Positions 8,400-18,243 of a stretch of 64,000 nt of DNA are shown in pieces. Under the pieces are notes generated by a model that searched no databases, was not told the DNA's origin, and saw only the letters and a list, made by a program, of their open reading frames with translations. The stretch's first letter is position 1. Each line of letters starts with the position of its first letter. Made by a program: the position numbers and the translations under genes. Source of the stretch: Bremerella volcania (lineage in GTDB: Bacteria > Planctomycetota > Planctomycetia > Pirellulales > Pirellulaceae). The DNA lies in NCBI RefSeq assembly GCF_007748115.1, contig NZ_CP036289.1, positions 744,001-808,000 of the forward strand, given 5' to 3'.

Positions 8400-10072
8400 G
8401 TGAAGACAACAATAACAATGAACGCCAGGTAAGTGATCTCGTCGCGGCTCTTATCGATGGATCGATGACCGATGAGCAGTTTAATCGGCTCGACCAACTG
8501 CTTAAAGAAGATCCCGCAGCGAGACAGCTTTACCTTGACGCCTTGCAAATCCATGAGGACTTGCCGGAAATTGCTTTTTCGGCGAGCGAAAGTCCATTGG
8601 CGGAACTCCCAACACGAAGCGCTGGAGCAAACGCCCAGCGCCAGTCAGGCGTTGCCCTCTGGCAATCGGGATTGGCTGTCGCCATTTTGCTGCCGATCGC
8701 TTTTTTGGTGGGAGCGATGCTTCCGTGGAGAGCAAGCCCCGTGGCTCAGAACTCGCTCTCCCGAGTAGAGAACTCCCGATCGATGCGACAACCGAAGCAA
8801 GTTGATGGTGTTCAATTTGCCAATCTGTCACATGCTCGTTTCTTCGGTGAAATGCCACCGAAAGTCTTTTCTTCGCCGATACATCAGCGCGACTACGTGT
8901 TAATGGAGGGAATGGTCGAACTCGCTTTTCAAAAGGGCGCTTCGGCAATTATTGAAGGCCCGGCGGTGTTTCGTGTGGAATCGAACGAGAAACTGGCTCT
9001 TGATATCGGTCGCTGCAGTGTCCACGCTCCCGATGGCGCCGAAGGCTTTCAGGTAGAGACCCCGGAGGTGAATGTCGTCGACCGAGGCACGCGATTCTCG
9101 GTTCATGTGCTGGAAGACAATGCTACCGAGGTTCAAGTCGTTGAAGGTGCGGCGGATATTTACGGAAAAGAGAAATCACCCAAGAGTGATGTTGACGGGG
9201 AGCTTTCTGGGTTACGTCTCAACTCGACGGACGCTCGTCGGTTTTCGCACGTAGGCCCTCAGGTCGCAGTCGCCGTTCCCTTCCAGGCCGATCAATACAA
9301 GCGGCATTTACCCGATCGCGTCGTTGCCTATGAAGCGACGCTGTCTGAAGATGGTCGCGCCGATGAATTGGTCAGAGTTCAGGTTCAACGCGGCGGGAAA
9401 CGGTATCACTACGCGGTGGAAGATCTCATCGGTTCCCAGGTAACTCATTTCCATGCCCAGGAGAGCCACGGTTATCTGATCGGGGATAGCCAGCTTCCGG
9501 CGGTCCACGGCAGTTTCGCCTCCGATCGAAGCATCCGTACCGGCATCATCAATATTGGCGGAAGCCGGCAGCCGCTGACTGAGAGTCCTAATCTGGCCGT
9601 CGATGATGAAGCAGGGCAATTTGGTACGCCTGGAATGGCGATCCGGTTTGATGGGCCTGTTAAGAACGGTCCCGGCGCCGACGTTGTATTCTTCGAGCTT
9701 CAAATGTTCTCGAACCCGCTTGTTGGAGATGCGTTTCACGTCAGCCCCCTCGAGTTTCGAGATGGCTTGCATTCGCACACGATAACCTCCTACGACTTGA
9801 CTTTGGAATCGCCGGAAGCTTTGCAAGTGAGGACACTCTTCCTGCAAAAGTTTGAGCAGGTTCCCCGTTCCCTTACCCAGTTGGAAGCGTTCCCATCGAC
9901 CCCTGTGGTTCAGGCCGTCAAATTTCACGCGATTGCCGTGGGAATTGACCTATCCGATCTCGGTTACGAAGAAGGGGCTCTTGTGGATGGATTGTTTTTC
10001 CAAGATGCGTTGAATGATGACGACATCGTCGATCCAACGTTCATCGCGGGTCTTCCCGAGGTTGAAAGTTAA
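8396..10072 (+). CDS. FecR-domain membrane protein, probable anti-sigma/sensor partner
   Basis: The N-terminal cytosolic part (about residues 1-55, VSDLVAALIDGSMTDEQFNRLDQLL) is the short helical module that precedes FecR proteins in planctomycetes and is thought to contact the sigma factor. One transmembrane helix follows at about residues 90-110 (LAVAILLPIAFLVGAMLPW). The periplasmic FecR domain lies at about 175-265, with GASAIIEGPAVFRV and VVDRGTRFSVHVLEDN typical of the family. Residues 300-558 form a beta-rich region that I cannot assign. Its start overlaps the sigma gene stop by 4 bases, so the two are translationally coupled. By family knowledge it would relay a periplasmic signal to the sigma factor; the signal is unknown. 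Confidence 0.88.
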   Translation: MSEDNNNNERQVSDLVAALIDGSMTDEQFNRLDQLLKEDPAARQLYLDALQIHEDLPEIAFSASESPLAELPTRSAGANAQRQSGVALWQSGLAVAILLPIAFLVGAMLPWRASPVAQNSLSRVENSRSMRQPKQVDGVQFANLSHARFFGEMPPKVFSSPIHQRDYVLMEGMVELAFQKGASAIIEGPAVFRVESNEKLALDIGRCSVHAPDGAEGFQVETPEVNVVDRGTRFSVHVLEDNATEVQVVEGAADIYGKEKSPKSDVDGELSGLRLNSTDARRFSHVGPQVAVAVPFQADQYKRHLPDRVVAYEATLSEDGRADELVRVQVQRGGKRYHYAVEDLIGSQVTHFHAQESHGYLIGDSQLPAVHGSFASDRSIRTGIINIGGSRQPLTESPNLAVDDEAGQFGTPGMAIRFDGPVKNGPGADVVFFELQMFSNPLVGDAFHVSPLEFRDGLHSHTITSYDLTLESPEALQVRTLFLQKFEQVPRSLTQLEAFPSTPVVQAVKFHAIAVGIDLSDLGYEEGALVDGLFFQDALNDDDIVDPTFIAGLPEVES

Positions 10073-10146
10073 GAAGAGTCATGCCTGATTACCCCTAATA
10101 CATTCTTTTTCTCGATTCCTTTTCTCGTCACGAAAGCATTCCGTTT

Positions 10147-11082
10147 ATGTCCCTATCACTCTCTCGATCACGCCAGGCTGGTTTCACGCTTGTCGAGTTA
10201 CTTGTCGTCATCGCCATCATTGGGATTCTCATCGCTCTTTTGCTGCCGGCCGTGCAACAGGCTCGCGAGGCAGCTCGTCGTATGCAATGCTCGAACAACC
10301 TGAAGCAGATGGGGCTTGCCTGTCACAACTATATGGACATCAGCCAGGGAAGCTTCCCGCCGGGTTCTTATTACAAACTGCAATCTGGTCAATGGGACTC
10401 GCATGGCTGGGCCGTGGCCATTTTGCCGTTCATTGAACAGAACGCCTTGTACGATCAGTACAACTTTTCATTGAATCCCCTGGCTGCCGCGCATCAAGAC
10501 ATCCGTCGAACCGTTGTCGATGGGTATATCTGCCCCAGTTTCAATGGCGCTCCCAAGAACAGTTCGAGTTCACTTTTTTCCGATGGAGCGTTGTTCACTT
10601 ACCAAGGTATCGCCGGCGTCTACTTCAATGATTCTTCCCTCGATCAAAACCTGCCGGGCAACGCCGGGCATGGGATGATCACGTCCAACGGCGTCTTCCG
10701 AATCAATGGCGAACGCCGCGCCGCCGATATCGTGGATGGGTTGAGCAATACGATCATGATTGGCGATTTCACGCACAGCGACCGCACTGGCGTGAATAGC
10801 GGATTTCCCGGCAACGTGAGAGTCTGGATCACTGGAACGACGAGCACCGTCAACGGCGCACTCTATAACGTGAAGATCATCTACGAGGACACGATCAATT
10901 CCCGCCGTGATCGAAACGATGGGATTGCGTTCAATCACCTTCCATTTACCAGCAAGCATCCCGGTGGCGCTAATTTTGCCGCGGCCGACGGCAGTGTTCA
11001 CTTCCTGCCGGAAACCATCAATTTTGATGTTTACCGGACGGTTGCGACGATCAATGGCGGTGAGACGCACTCCATCCCTTAA
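10147..11082 (+). CDS. DUF1559 family protein with type IV pilin-like N terminus (H-X9-DG)
   Basis: The N terminus carries a prepilin-type cleavage/methylation signal, GFTLVELLVVIAIIGILIALLLP (residues about 12-34), followed by the planctomycete VQQAREAARRMQCSNNLKQMGLACHNY block. Near the C terminus, HPGGANFAAADGSVHF contains the histidine, nine residues and DG pair that define the H-X9-DG group. Length (311) is standard. These proteins are present in tens to hundreds of copies in planctomycete genomes, are presumably processed by PilD-like peptidase, and have no established function; they are usually interpreted as pseudopilin-like surface or periplasmic proteins. It lies 74 bases after the FecR gene in the sigma operon. 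No clear ribosome site precedes its ATG. Confidence 0.93.
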   Translation: MSLSLSRSRQAGFTLVELLVVIAIIGILIALLLPAVQQAREAARRMQCSNNLKQMGLACHNYMDISQGSFPPGSYYKLQSGQWDSHGWAVAILPFIEQNALYDQYNFSLNPLAAAHQDIRRTVVDGYICPSFNGAPKNSSSSLFSDGALFTYQGIAGVYFNDSSLDQNLPGNAGHGMITSNGVFRINGERRAADIVDGLSNTIMIGDFTHSDRTGVNSGFPGNVRVWITGTTSTVNGALYNVKIIYEDTINSRRDRNDGIAFNHLPFTSKHPGGANFAAADGSVHFLPETINFDVYRTVATINGGETHSIP

Positions 11083-11155
11083 GCCTACCTGGTGGATCAC
11101 CACCCTAATGAAAACCTTCACCATCGTAATTCATCGATGGTATTTGGAGATGAAT

Positions 11156-11587
11156 ATGCGTTTTTTCAGTTTCCTGTTTCTGGCTTCGGCCAGTTTGATG
11201 CTCTGTTCTGGTTGCTTCGGGGAGAAGGGATTGGAGACAGCACCGGTGACCGGCGTTGTCACCTACAACGGTAAGCCACTTCCCTATGGACGAGTGAGTT
11301 TCCGACCTCAGGCTGGATCACCAGCAACCGGAGAGATCCAATCGGATGGCAGTTTTTCGCTATCGACGTACGGAAACGGTGATGGGGCCATCGTTGGTAA
11401 GCACCAAATTGCCGTCACCGCAACCGAAGCCGATGCCGGTACCATGGCCGAGACCGCCGCGAATACCGAGATGGCGGTTCCCAAGTCGATGATTCCGAAG
11501 AAGTACACCAGTTTCTCCACCAGCGAACTTACGGCCGAGGTCGTATCCAATGGTGACAATCAATTTACGCTGGAACTGAAAGACTAG
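11156..11587 (+). CDS. Small lipoprotein with carboxypeptidase-regulatory-like (Ig-like) domain
   Basis: The leader MRFFSFLFLASASLMLCSGC ends in a lipobox-like LCSGC, so the mature protein would begin at Cys20 and be lipid-anchored in the periplasm or outer membrane. The remainder is one beta-sandwich repeat: PVTGVVTYNGKPLPYGRVSF, the GEIQSDGSFSLST turn and KHQIAVTAT are typical of the carboxypeptidase regulatory-like fold found next to DUF1559 genes in planctomycetes. I choose the ATG at 11156 because GGAG lies six bases upstream; the ATG at 11150 touches that site. The much longer frame beginning at 10907 is not real upstream of here because it lies inside the DUF1559 gene. Function is unknown; co-occurrence suggests a partner of the pseudopilin-like protein. 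Confidence 0.85.
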   Translation: MRFFSFLFLASASLMLCSGCFGEKGLETAPVTGVVTYNGKPLPYGRVSFRPQAGSPATGEIQSDGSFSLSTYGNGDGAIVGKHQIAVTATEADAGTMAETAANTEMAVPKSMIPKKYTSFSTSELTAEVVSNGDNQFTLELKD

Positions 11588-11661
11588 CGTTCTACTTCCT
11601 GCCACGCCTTGCCCGCCAACAACCACATCCCACCATGAAGACGATTCCGGAAGGCCATCCC

Positions 11662-14600
11662 ATGAATCTTATCCGTCCAATCTTAGTTCCCTGCCTGCTG
11701 TTGGTGACATGGAATGTAACTATTGCGTTCGCGGAAGAACCTGCCGCGAGCTGGGAGTTTGGTACTGAAGAAGAGACACCCCTGCGATCCGTCGGAGGTG
11801 TCCATCGCGATGTGCCTGGGCCACGTCCGCCGAGCTTTCCCGACTTTCCAGTCAACAACACAGCCGTCGAGTTTGATGGAAGTGGTTCGCGATTTGTCTT
11901 TTCCGATCCAGGTAAACTCAGCCCATTTGATTTTACCAACGGAGACGAGATTACCTTAGAAGCCTGGGTGAACGTCCGTGATCTGCGTGAAGGAGAAAAC
12001 ACGTATGTGATTGGCAAAGGCCGAACCAATCGAGCCGGATTCGCACGGGACAATCAGAACTGGGCACTCCGCATCCGACGCCTTGATGGCAAGGCATGCG
12101 TGAGTTTTCTTTTCGCCACGCCGAATTCCACGGAAGGTCAAGGTCATTGGCATCGCTGGACGTCTCGCGAAGGTTTTATCCCTCGTAGTGGCTGGCACCA
12201 TGTTGCGGCTACCTACCGGTTCGGAGAACCCAAGAGCGTAGGCACATGGATCGACGGACAGAAGGTCGACGGCTTTTGGGATATGGGTGGGCCAACCGAG
12301 GACGCCCCGATTGTCGACGATGATGAAATCTGGATTGGTTCATCGATGGGGGGAGCACCCACGACGAGCTTCCGAGGAGGGCTGGATTCGATTGCCATTC
12401 ATCGCGAGATTCTCAGCGATGAAACGCTCAAGAAGCGTTTTCGGTATGAGGGCAAGCGAACGATCATCGGGCCGGCGCCGGAGACCATGCCGGAACTAGG
12501 TTTTATTCCCCCCAATGAAGTTCAGGTGACCTTTCACGATGACTTTCCTGCTCACGACCGCTGGCTGATGACGGATGAATCCTTCCCGGAAGTTACGGCA
12601 CGATGGACAGGCAAGTCCTTCCTGCTCGATCAACTTCCGGTACGGTACGACGACTGGGGAATTCGCACGGCCTGGAAAGCGCCTGTCGTCATTCGCATGG
12701 CAGGCAATGTGATGCTCCCGCAAGGCAAGCACACATTGCTTCTGCGTGCCCGGGGTATGTCGCGGGTTTGGGTGGATGGCAAATTGATTGCGAAAACCGC
12801 ACCGCTTTCCGGATCGCCGGATGGAGAAGAGCCGATCACTCCGGTCTCGCCGCCGCCTGCTCCGGGACATCGTCCGAAGTGGCATCGTTGCCAGGAAGTG
12901 AAGGCGTCCGTTTCGGCTGAGAAGTCAGGCCCGGTCCGGGTAGTCGTAGAAGCGATCGCTGGGGGCAAGCGTTTCCGAGCCGAGCCTGGTGAACTGACCG
13001 TGGCGATCAGCACCGATGGTGAAGAGACCTTTTCGATTTTGCGACCAGTAAATCTTGCGAGTGATCCGCTTCCTCTGACGGATTCCGCCGTCGAAGCAGA
13101 ACTTGATCGCATTTCGGCTTCGATGACCCGACTCAATGATCGAAATCGTCACCTCGCATCTGCCATTCAGGATCAGCGATGGGAGCAGCGGCACCGGATG
13201 GGCCGAGACTGGGTTGACCAGAATCCGCAGCCAGGCATTCCAGCGACATCGGCTGGTGTGAAACACCCGATTGATGCTTTCATTGTTGCTTGGATTGAAG
13301 AGGTCAAGGCCGCCAGCGGTGACTCGCCCATGGACGAATCGGATCACTTTCACTCGAAGGTGCTTCCCATTCTTCGCAGCGAGTGTTTTCGTTGTCATGG
13401 CGAGAAGGACAAGGGTGGTCTCTCATTGAATGATCGTGAGTTGGCGGTGCTGGGAGGTTTCTCAGGCGAGCCGGCAATCAAGCCGGGCGATCCTCATGCC
13501 AGCCAAATGATCACTCGCATGCGAAGCAAGGATGAAGACACGCGAATGCCACCGACGGGCAATCCAGTGTCGGAAGAGAAAATTCAGATACTCGAAAAGT
13601 GGATTACCGATGGGGCGAAGTGGCCGCAGCCCTCGCTGGCTGAAGATCGCACCACGCGAGCTTCCATTGTCAGTGACGCGGCGTTTATTCGACGGGCATA
13701 CCTCGATACGGTCGGTGTCGTTCCATCTGAGGCCGAAGTGAGTGCGTTCCTGAAGGACGCCTCTCCAGACAAGCGAGAGAAGCTGATCGATCGCTTGCTT
13801 GCCGATCCTCGTTGGGCCGACCACTGGGTCAGTTACTGGCAGGATCTACTGGCCGAGAATCCGACGATGATCAATGCTACCCTCAACGCCACCGGTCCGT
13901 TTCGCTGGTTCCTGTACGACTCGCTTGTCGATGATAAGGGAATCGACCGGATGGTCACCGAGCTGATGATGATGCGAGGTAGTGGCCCCGAAGGGGGCAG
14001 CGCTGGTTTTGCTCAGGCAGCCCAGAACGACGCCCCACTGGCCGCCAAGGGACACGTCGTCGCGAGCGCCTTTCTGGGGATTGAAATGCAATGTGCGCGT
14101 TGCCATGACTCCCCCTATCACTCCACGACTCAGCGTGATCTTTATTCTCTTGCCGCCATGTTTGCTCGTAAGTCGGTGACGGTACCCAAGTCGAGTACCG
14201 TGCCGCCTGGCTTCTTTGAGGCCAAGGAGCGTGATTCCTTGATCAAGGTCACCCTCAAGCCAGGCGAGCCCGTCACGCCGACGTGGCCCTTCGCCGAGTT
14301 GACCGGGGCAGATGACAACGAACAACTCTGGACCCTGATGCAGAACAAGGAGGACAGTCGCGAGAAGTTGGCAACGTTGATCACGGCACCACAGAACACG
14401 CGGTTTGCCCAAGTGATTGCCAATCGCGTTTGGCGCCGGCTGATTGGCGCCGGTCTGGTTGAATTGCCGCACGACTGGGAAGGGAATCCTCCGAGTCATC
14501 CCGAGCTTCTCGAATGGTTGGCGAAAGAGCTTGTTGCCAACGACTATGACGTCAAGCACCTGGTGAAAGTCATCATGACCTCGGAACTCTATCAGCAAGA

Positions 14601-15384
14601 GGCGATTGGCGAGAATTTGACTGCGGAACCCTCTCAGCGTCTGTTCAACGCTCCGGAGCGCCGCCGCATGACGGCCGAGCAGATTGTCGATTCGTTGTAT
14701 GCCGCAACGGGACGTGAAATGGACGTCGAAACGATGACGATCGATCCTGATGGACGCCGCGCGGCAGGCAGTCGGAATAACTTCGGCACGCCGCATCGCA
14801 GTTGGATGTTCGTGAGCCTCTCGAACGAACGCGATCGGCCAAGTCTTACCTTTCCGTACGCGGCAATGGTTACCGAAGTACTGTCGGCGTTTGGATGGTC
14901 GGCCGATCGCCAGGCACCCAAAACCGATCGCGAAACCGATCCGAATGTTCGCCAACCTGCGGTGATGGCGAACAGCAACTTGACGATCAACTTGACCAAA
15001 GCCGCGGATGGCTCTGCCCTGGCTGACCTGGCCGTCAATGCGAAGTCGGTCGATGCCCTGATCGATTCCGTGTTTCTGCGGTTTCTGAGTCGATACCCAA
15101 CGGATGAGGAACGCTCGTTATTCCACGAGCGACTTTCCGAGGGCTTTGCTGATCGACTCGTTCCGCCGAGTGAAGTGGTCCAGCCGGAACCATGGGAGCG
15201 TTTGCCTCAGGTCACATGGTCGAATCACCTACGATCGGAAGCGAATACGATTCAACAGCAACATGCCCAGCGTGTTCGCCAGGGCCCGCCTGCCGATCCG
15301 CGTCTTCAATCGGACTGGCGAATGCGCTACGAAGACTTCGTCTGGAGCGTCGTGAACCTCAAGGAATTCGTTTGGATGCCCTAG
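11662..15384 (+). CDS. PSD1-type protein: LamG, cytochrome PSCyt1, DUF1549 and DUF1553 domains
   Basis: A 1240-residue exported protein. The signal peptide is MNLIRPILVPCLLLVTWNVTIAFA. A LamG/concanavalin-like domain occupies about residues 60-250 (EITLEAWVNV and GWHHVAATYRFGE are its usual strands). A PA14-like stretch with KHTLLLRARGMSRVWVDGK follows near 350-380. A PSCyt1 cytochrome module has the heme c motif CFRCH at 575-579, followed by the family's PGDPHASQMITRM and MPPTG pieces. DUF1549 follows, with a second CARCH motif at 811-815, then DUF1553 to the end. I take the ATG at 11662 because GGAAGG precedes it; an ATG at 11635 would add nine residues. These proteins are paired with DUF1501 proteins, as here. 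Their role is undetermined; heme binding suggests periplasmic redox activity. Confidence 0.92.
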   Translation: MNLIRPILVPCLLLVTWNVTIAFAEEPAASWEFGTEEETPLRSVGGVHRDVPGPRPPSFPDFPVNNTAVEFDGSGSRFVFSDPGKLSPFDFTNGDEITLEAWVNVRDLREGENTYVIGKGRTNRAGFARDNQNWALRIRRLDGKACVSFLFATPNSTEGQGHWHRWTSREGFIPRSGWHHVAATYRFGEPKSVGTWIDGQKVDGFWDMGGPTEDAPIVDDDEIWIGSSMGGAPTTSFRGGLDSIAIHREILSDETLKKRFRYEGKRTIIGPAPETMPELGFIPPNEVQVTFHDDFPAHDRWLMTDESFPEVTARWTGKSFLLDQLPVRYDDWGIRTAWKAPVVIRMAGNVMLPQGKHTLLLRARGMSRVWVDGKLIAKTAPLSGSPDGEEPITPVSPPPAPGHRPKWHRCQEVKASVSAEKSGPVRVVVEAIAGGKRFRAEPGELTVAISTDGEETFSILRPVNLASDPLPLTDSAVEAELDRISASMTRLNDRNRHLASAIQDQRWEQRHRMGRDWVDQNPQPGIPATSAGVKHPIDAFIVAWIEEVKAASGDSPMDESDHFHSKVLPILRSECFRCHGEKDKGGLSLNDRELAVLGGFSGEPAIKPGDPHASQMITRMRSKDEDTRMPPTGNPVSEEKIQILEKWITDGAKWPQPSLAEDRTTRASIVSDAAFIRRAYLDTVGVVPSEAEVSAFLKDASPDKREKLIDRLLADPRWADHWVSYWQDLLAENPTMINATLNATGPFRWFLYDSLVDDKGIDRMVTELMMMRGSGPEGGSAGFAQAAQNDAPLAAKGHVVASAFLGIEMQCARCHDSPYHSTTQRDLYSLAAMFARKSVTVPKSSTVPPGFFEAKERDSLIKVTLKPGEPVTPTWPFAELTGADDNEQLWTLMQNKEDSREKLATLITAPQNTRFAQVIANRVWRRLIGAGLVELPHDWEGNPPSHPELLEWLAKELVANDYDVKHLVKVIMTSELYQQEAIGENLTAEPSQRLFNAPERRRMTAEQIVDSLYAATGREMDVETMTIDPDGRRAAGSRNNFGTPHRSWMFVSLSNERDRPSLTFPYAAMVTEVLSAFGWSADRQAPKTDRETDPNVRQPAVMANSNLTINLTKAADGSALADLAVNAKSVDALIDSVFLRFLSRYPTDEERSLFHERLSEGFADRLVPPSEVVQPEPWERLPQVTWSNHLRSEANTIQQQHAQRVRQGPPADPRLQSDWRMRYEDFVWSVVNLKEFVWMP

Positions 15385-15447
15385 TGCTGTTAATGCACGG
15401 CGTATTCCTCCTGCAAAACAGTTGAACCCGATACAAGGATATTTTCA

Positions 15448-16734
15448 ATGAATAACTCAGCACTAAACCGACGCGAGTTTCTGGCGACTGGTGCCGCTGC
15501 CGCAAGCGTGGCAGCGACTCCAGTGTGGGCTTCGTCCGAGGGCCATCGCATCCAAGGCCAGGCCGAGCACGTTATCTCGATCTGGCTGGGCGGAGGGATG
15601 GGGCAGATCGATACATTCGATCCCAAGCGGAAGGGAGATCCTGCCAAAAAACAGGCCGGTTCGTACTACGACTCGATTCCCACCGCTGTCGATGGCGTGG
15701 AACTTTGCGAGCACTTGCCGAAGGTTGCTTCGATCATGGACCGTATTACCGCGGTTCGCACGGTGAACCACTCGGTGATTGATGAGCATGCCGCGGCTAC
15801 CAACTGGATGCATGTCGGCCGCCCTGTGAGCGGCACGGTTGTGTACCCATCCCTTGGTTCGATTATTGCTCACGAGCGAGGGGCCGTTTCCGAGGCGGCA
15901 CCTCCCTACGTGCTCATTGGATACCCCAATAGTTCGCGTGGCCCGGGTTTCCTGGGGGCACAGCATAGTTACCTGTATCTTACCGAGACGGGACGTGGGC
16001 CGGCTGGTCTATCTCGCCCCGATGCCATCACGCCAGAGCGGCAGCTGCGCCGTGAGAAGTATCTGACGGCTCTTCGTGGCGTTCAGCCCAAAACGATGGA
16101 TGCTCGCCTGCGTGACTACGAAGCAGCAGCTGAGTTGAGCCTGCGATTGAGCGGACCGGAGTTCATGAAGAGCTTTGCCCTGGATAGTGAGCCAGCCGAA
16201 CTGCGGGAAAGCTACGGTGGCGAGTTCGGCCAACGATGCCTGCTTTCGCGTCGACTCGTCCAGAGGGGCGTACGATTCATTGAAGTATCTCACAACCTCA
16301 ATTTCCTGAACGGGGCAGGGTGGGACGTGCACAATCGAGGCATCCTCGATCAGCACAAGTTGATTCGTGAAATGGACGATGCCGTCTCAACACTGATTCT
16401 CGACTTGGAGAATCAAAAGCTGCTGGACAAAACGCTGGTGGTAATCACGACCGAGTTCGGTCGACCTCCCCAATTCGATGGCGGGGGAGGACGCGGACAT
16501 CAAAGTTCGGCATTCACCTGCGTGCTGGCCGGTGGCGGCCTGAAGCATCAAGGGGCATACGGCGTAACGGACGAGCTTTCGCAGAAGATCGTTTCCGATC
16601 CGGTCTCGGTGCCTGACTTCTTTGCGACGATCCACGCTTCGCTGGGGATTGACTATGCGAAGTCCCTCTATGACGGAGACCGGCCGGTACCCATCACCGA
16701 TGGTGGTAAGCCAATTGCCAAACTCTTTGGGTAG
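15448..16734 (+). CDS. DUF1501 family protein, Tat-exported
   Basis: A 428-residue protein with a twin-arginine leader: [22 protein letters not shown] at residues 7-28 combines RR, a Phe-Leu pair and an Ala-rich core. The mature part resembles the alkaline phosphatase/sulfatase superfamily fold of DUF1501: [20 protein letters not shown] near the N terminus, [17 protein letters not shown] in the middle and [21 protein letters not shown] towards the end, where His, Asp and Glu residues could bind metal. DUF1501 genes follow PSD1 genes in most planctomycete genomes and this one lies 63 bases behind its partner. AAGGA lies well placed before the ATG. Function has not been shown experimentally; a periplasmic hydrolase-like role linked to the PSD1 partner is inference. 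Confidence 0.92.
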   Translation: MNNSALNRREFLATGAAAASVAATPVWASSEGHRIQGQAEHVISIWLGGGMGQIDTFDPKRKGDPAKKQAGSYYDSIPTAVDGVELCEHLPKVASIMDRITAVRTVNHSVIDEHAAATNWMHVGRPVSGTVVYPSLGSIIAHERGAVSEAAPPYVLIGYPNSSRGPGFLGAQHSYLYLTETGRGPAGLSRPDAITPERQLRREKYLTALRGVQPKTMDARLRDYEAAAELSLRLSGPEFMKSFALDSEPAELRESYGGEFGQRCLLSRRLVQRGVRFIEVSHNLNFLNGAGWDVHNRGILDQHKLIREMDDAVSTLILDLENQKLLDKTLVVITTEFGRPPQFDGGGGRGHQSSAFTCVLAGGGLKHQGAYGVTDELSQKIVSDPVSVPDFFATIHASLGIDYAKSLYDGDRPVPITDGGKPIAKLFG

Positions 16735-16760
16735 TTGGTGCCAGCTCTCTCAGCAGTTCC

Positions 16761-16800
16761 ATAAGATGAGCCCAGGTTCTCGGTGGCCTGGGCTTCTTAT
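16761..16800 (+). terminator. Strong intrinsic hairpin terminator after the DUF1501 gene
   Basis: AGCCCAGG (16769-16776) pairs perfectly with CCTGGGCT (16787-16794) across a ten-base loop. The outer bases ATAAGA (16761-16766) also pair with TCTTAT (16795-16800), leaving only a two-base bulge. The hairpin begins 26 bases past the DUF1501 stop. There is no long T-run, but the lower stem is AT-rich. It most likely ends the sigma/PSD1 operon and separates it from the SGNH hydrolase gene. Confidence 0.75.
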
Positions 16801-16877
16801 TGATTGTCTCGCAAACATTGTAGAGCGTGATTAGACTAAAGAGCCCTCTGATAACCTACCTCGATGGAACCTTTCCC

Positions 16878-18158
16878 ATGAAATCTGCACTGGCCACGTT
16901 GGCACTTTGTTTTGTTGCTCTTGTCCCCACGGTCACTACTGCGGAACCAGCCTACCACGTGGTTCAAGCCGAGCTTGTGAAGCCTCGCGATGGATTGGGC
17001 AATGTGCTGGCAAAACTTGAAGCGGGCCAGACCGTTCGCGTTGCTTACCTGGGTGGATCGATTACGGCAGCCAACGGATGGCGTGTTAAGACGACGGCCT
17101 GGCTGAAGCAGAAGTACCCCCAGGCCACGATCGAGGAGATTCACGCCGCGATCGGTGGGACCGGGAGCGACTTGGGAGTGTTTCGCTTAGAGCGGGATGC
17201 CTTGCGGCATAAACCGGATCTTCTATTTGTAGAGTTCGCCGTGAACGATGGTGGGGCACCGCCGGATCGTATCTGGAAGGCCATGGAGGGGATCGTTCGT
17301 CAGACCTGGGCGGCCAATCCCAAAACGGATATCTGTTTCGTTTATACGTTTCGTGTGAACTACGAAGAACCACTTCGAAAAGGCGAATGCCCTCAGGCAG
17401 CCTCTGCCATGGAATTGTTGGCCGACCACTATGGAATTCCGTCGGTGAACTTCGCGAAGAAGATCGTGGAATTGGAATCGGATGGCAAGCTCATCTTTCA
17501 GAGCGACGAACCCGAGGACGGTAAGATTCAATTTTCAAAAGATGGCGTTCATCCTTTCGATGCTGGTCACGAGATTTATACGGAAGTGCTGGCCGATGCG
17601 ATTGAGCAGATGGCAGCCAACGCCCATCCCGTGGATCATCGGGCCAAGCTTAAGGACTCGTTTATCAGCGACCATTGGCAAGCCGCGAAAATGGTGCCGA
17701 TCAGTTCGGACATGCTCAGCGGAGACTGGAAAGCACTAGCGGAAGATAGCACGCTTCAAAAGCGGTTTGGTAACCGAATGGGCCAGATCTACGAAGCAGC
17801 CGAGCCAGGCAGCAAGTTGACGTTCCGCTTTAAGGGGTCGTCCGCCAAATTGTACGACTTGCTCGGCCCCGATGGTGGTCAGGTTGTCATTACCGTTGAT
17901 GGCAAGCCCCGCGAGAAGCCAGTGCCACGATTCGATAGCTACTGCACCTACCACCGCATTGCCACCCTTTCCCTGGCCGGTGATCTCGACCCTGAAAAGG
18001 TTCATGAGGTGACGATCGAGATCCATCCCGATCAGCCTGATCGGCAGCCGGTTGCGTTCCGCCTGAAGAACCCAGAAGAGGAATTGAAGACGCCCAAGTA
18101 CCAGGGTACGAATGTGCGTGCCAGTCAGATCCTCGTGCTGGGAGATATCGTCCCCTAG
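16878..18158 (+). CDS. Secreted SGNH/GDSL-family hydrolase
   Basis: The signal peptide is [22 protein letters not shown], cut before EPAYH. SGNH blocks are present: block I as [13 protein letters not shown] (catalytic Ser in GGSIT, near residue 61), a GGTGSDLG stretch fitting block II, block III as EFAVNDGG and block V as [10 protein letters not shown] (Asp and His of the triad, near residue 225). Residues about 270-426 form a beta-rich accessory domain with [19 protein letters not shown], resembling sugar-binding modules that follow planctomycete esterases. I start at the ATG at 16878 because the upstream extension of the frame (from 16827) has no signal-peptide character. Likely an acyl or carbohydrate esterase acting in the periplasm on polysaccharide; substrate unknown. 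It is transcribed apart from the preceding operon, behind the terminator. Confidence 0.87.
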   Translation: MKSALATLALCFVALVPTVTTAEPAYHVVQAELVKPRDGLGNVLAKLEAGQTVRVAYLGGSITAANGWRVKTTAWLKQKYPQATIEEIHAAIGGTGSDLGVFRLERDALRHKPDLLFVEFAVNDGGAPPDRIWKAMEGIVRQTWAANPKTDICFVYTFRVNYEEPLRKGECPQAASAMELLADHYGIPSVNFAKKIVELESDGKLIFQSDEPEDGKIQFSKDGVHPFDAGHEIYTEVLADAIEQMAANAHPVDHRAKLKDSFISDHWQAAKMVPISSDMLSGDWKALAEDSTLQKRFGNRMGQIYEAAEPGSKLTFRFKGSSAKLYDLLGPDGGQVVITVDGKPREKPVPRFDSYCTYHRIATLSLAGDLDPEKVHEVTIEIHPDQPDRQPVAFRLKNPEEELKTPKYQGTNVRASQILVLGDIVP

Positions 18159-18187
18159 GAAGATTTTTGATTCGGCGAATGGGACAA

Positions 18188-18221
18188 ACGCCGCTTGAGA
18201 GATTGCTCGTCTCAGCGGCGT
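18188..18221. terminator. Bidirectional hairpin between convergent genes
   Basis: ACGCCGCTTGAGA (18188-18200) and TCTCAGCGGCGT (18210-18221) form a twelve-pair stem with one bulged base and a nine-base loop. It lies in the 85-base gap between the converging SGNH hydrolase and RND pump genes, where a shared terminator is expected. No T-run is seen on either side, so it may act as a Rho-dependent or simple barrier hairpin. Confidence 0.65.
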
Positions 18222-18243
18222 CGGATCGTCGATAAGGGCCGTC

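Noticed and set aside
13846-14955. Long minus-strand frame (369 codons) inside the PSD1 gene
   Set aside because: It lies wholly opposite a well-supported gene with clear domains; its translation is His/Arg/Gln-rich with no domain, as expected of an antisense shadow.
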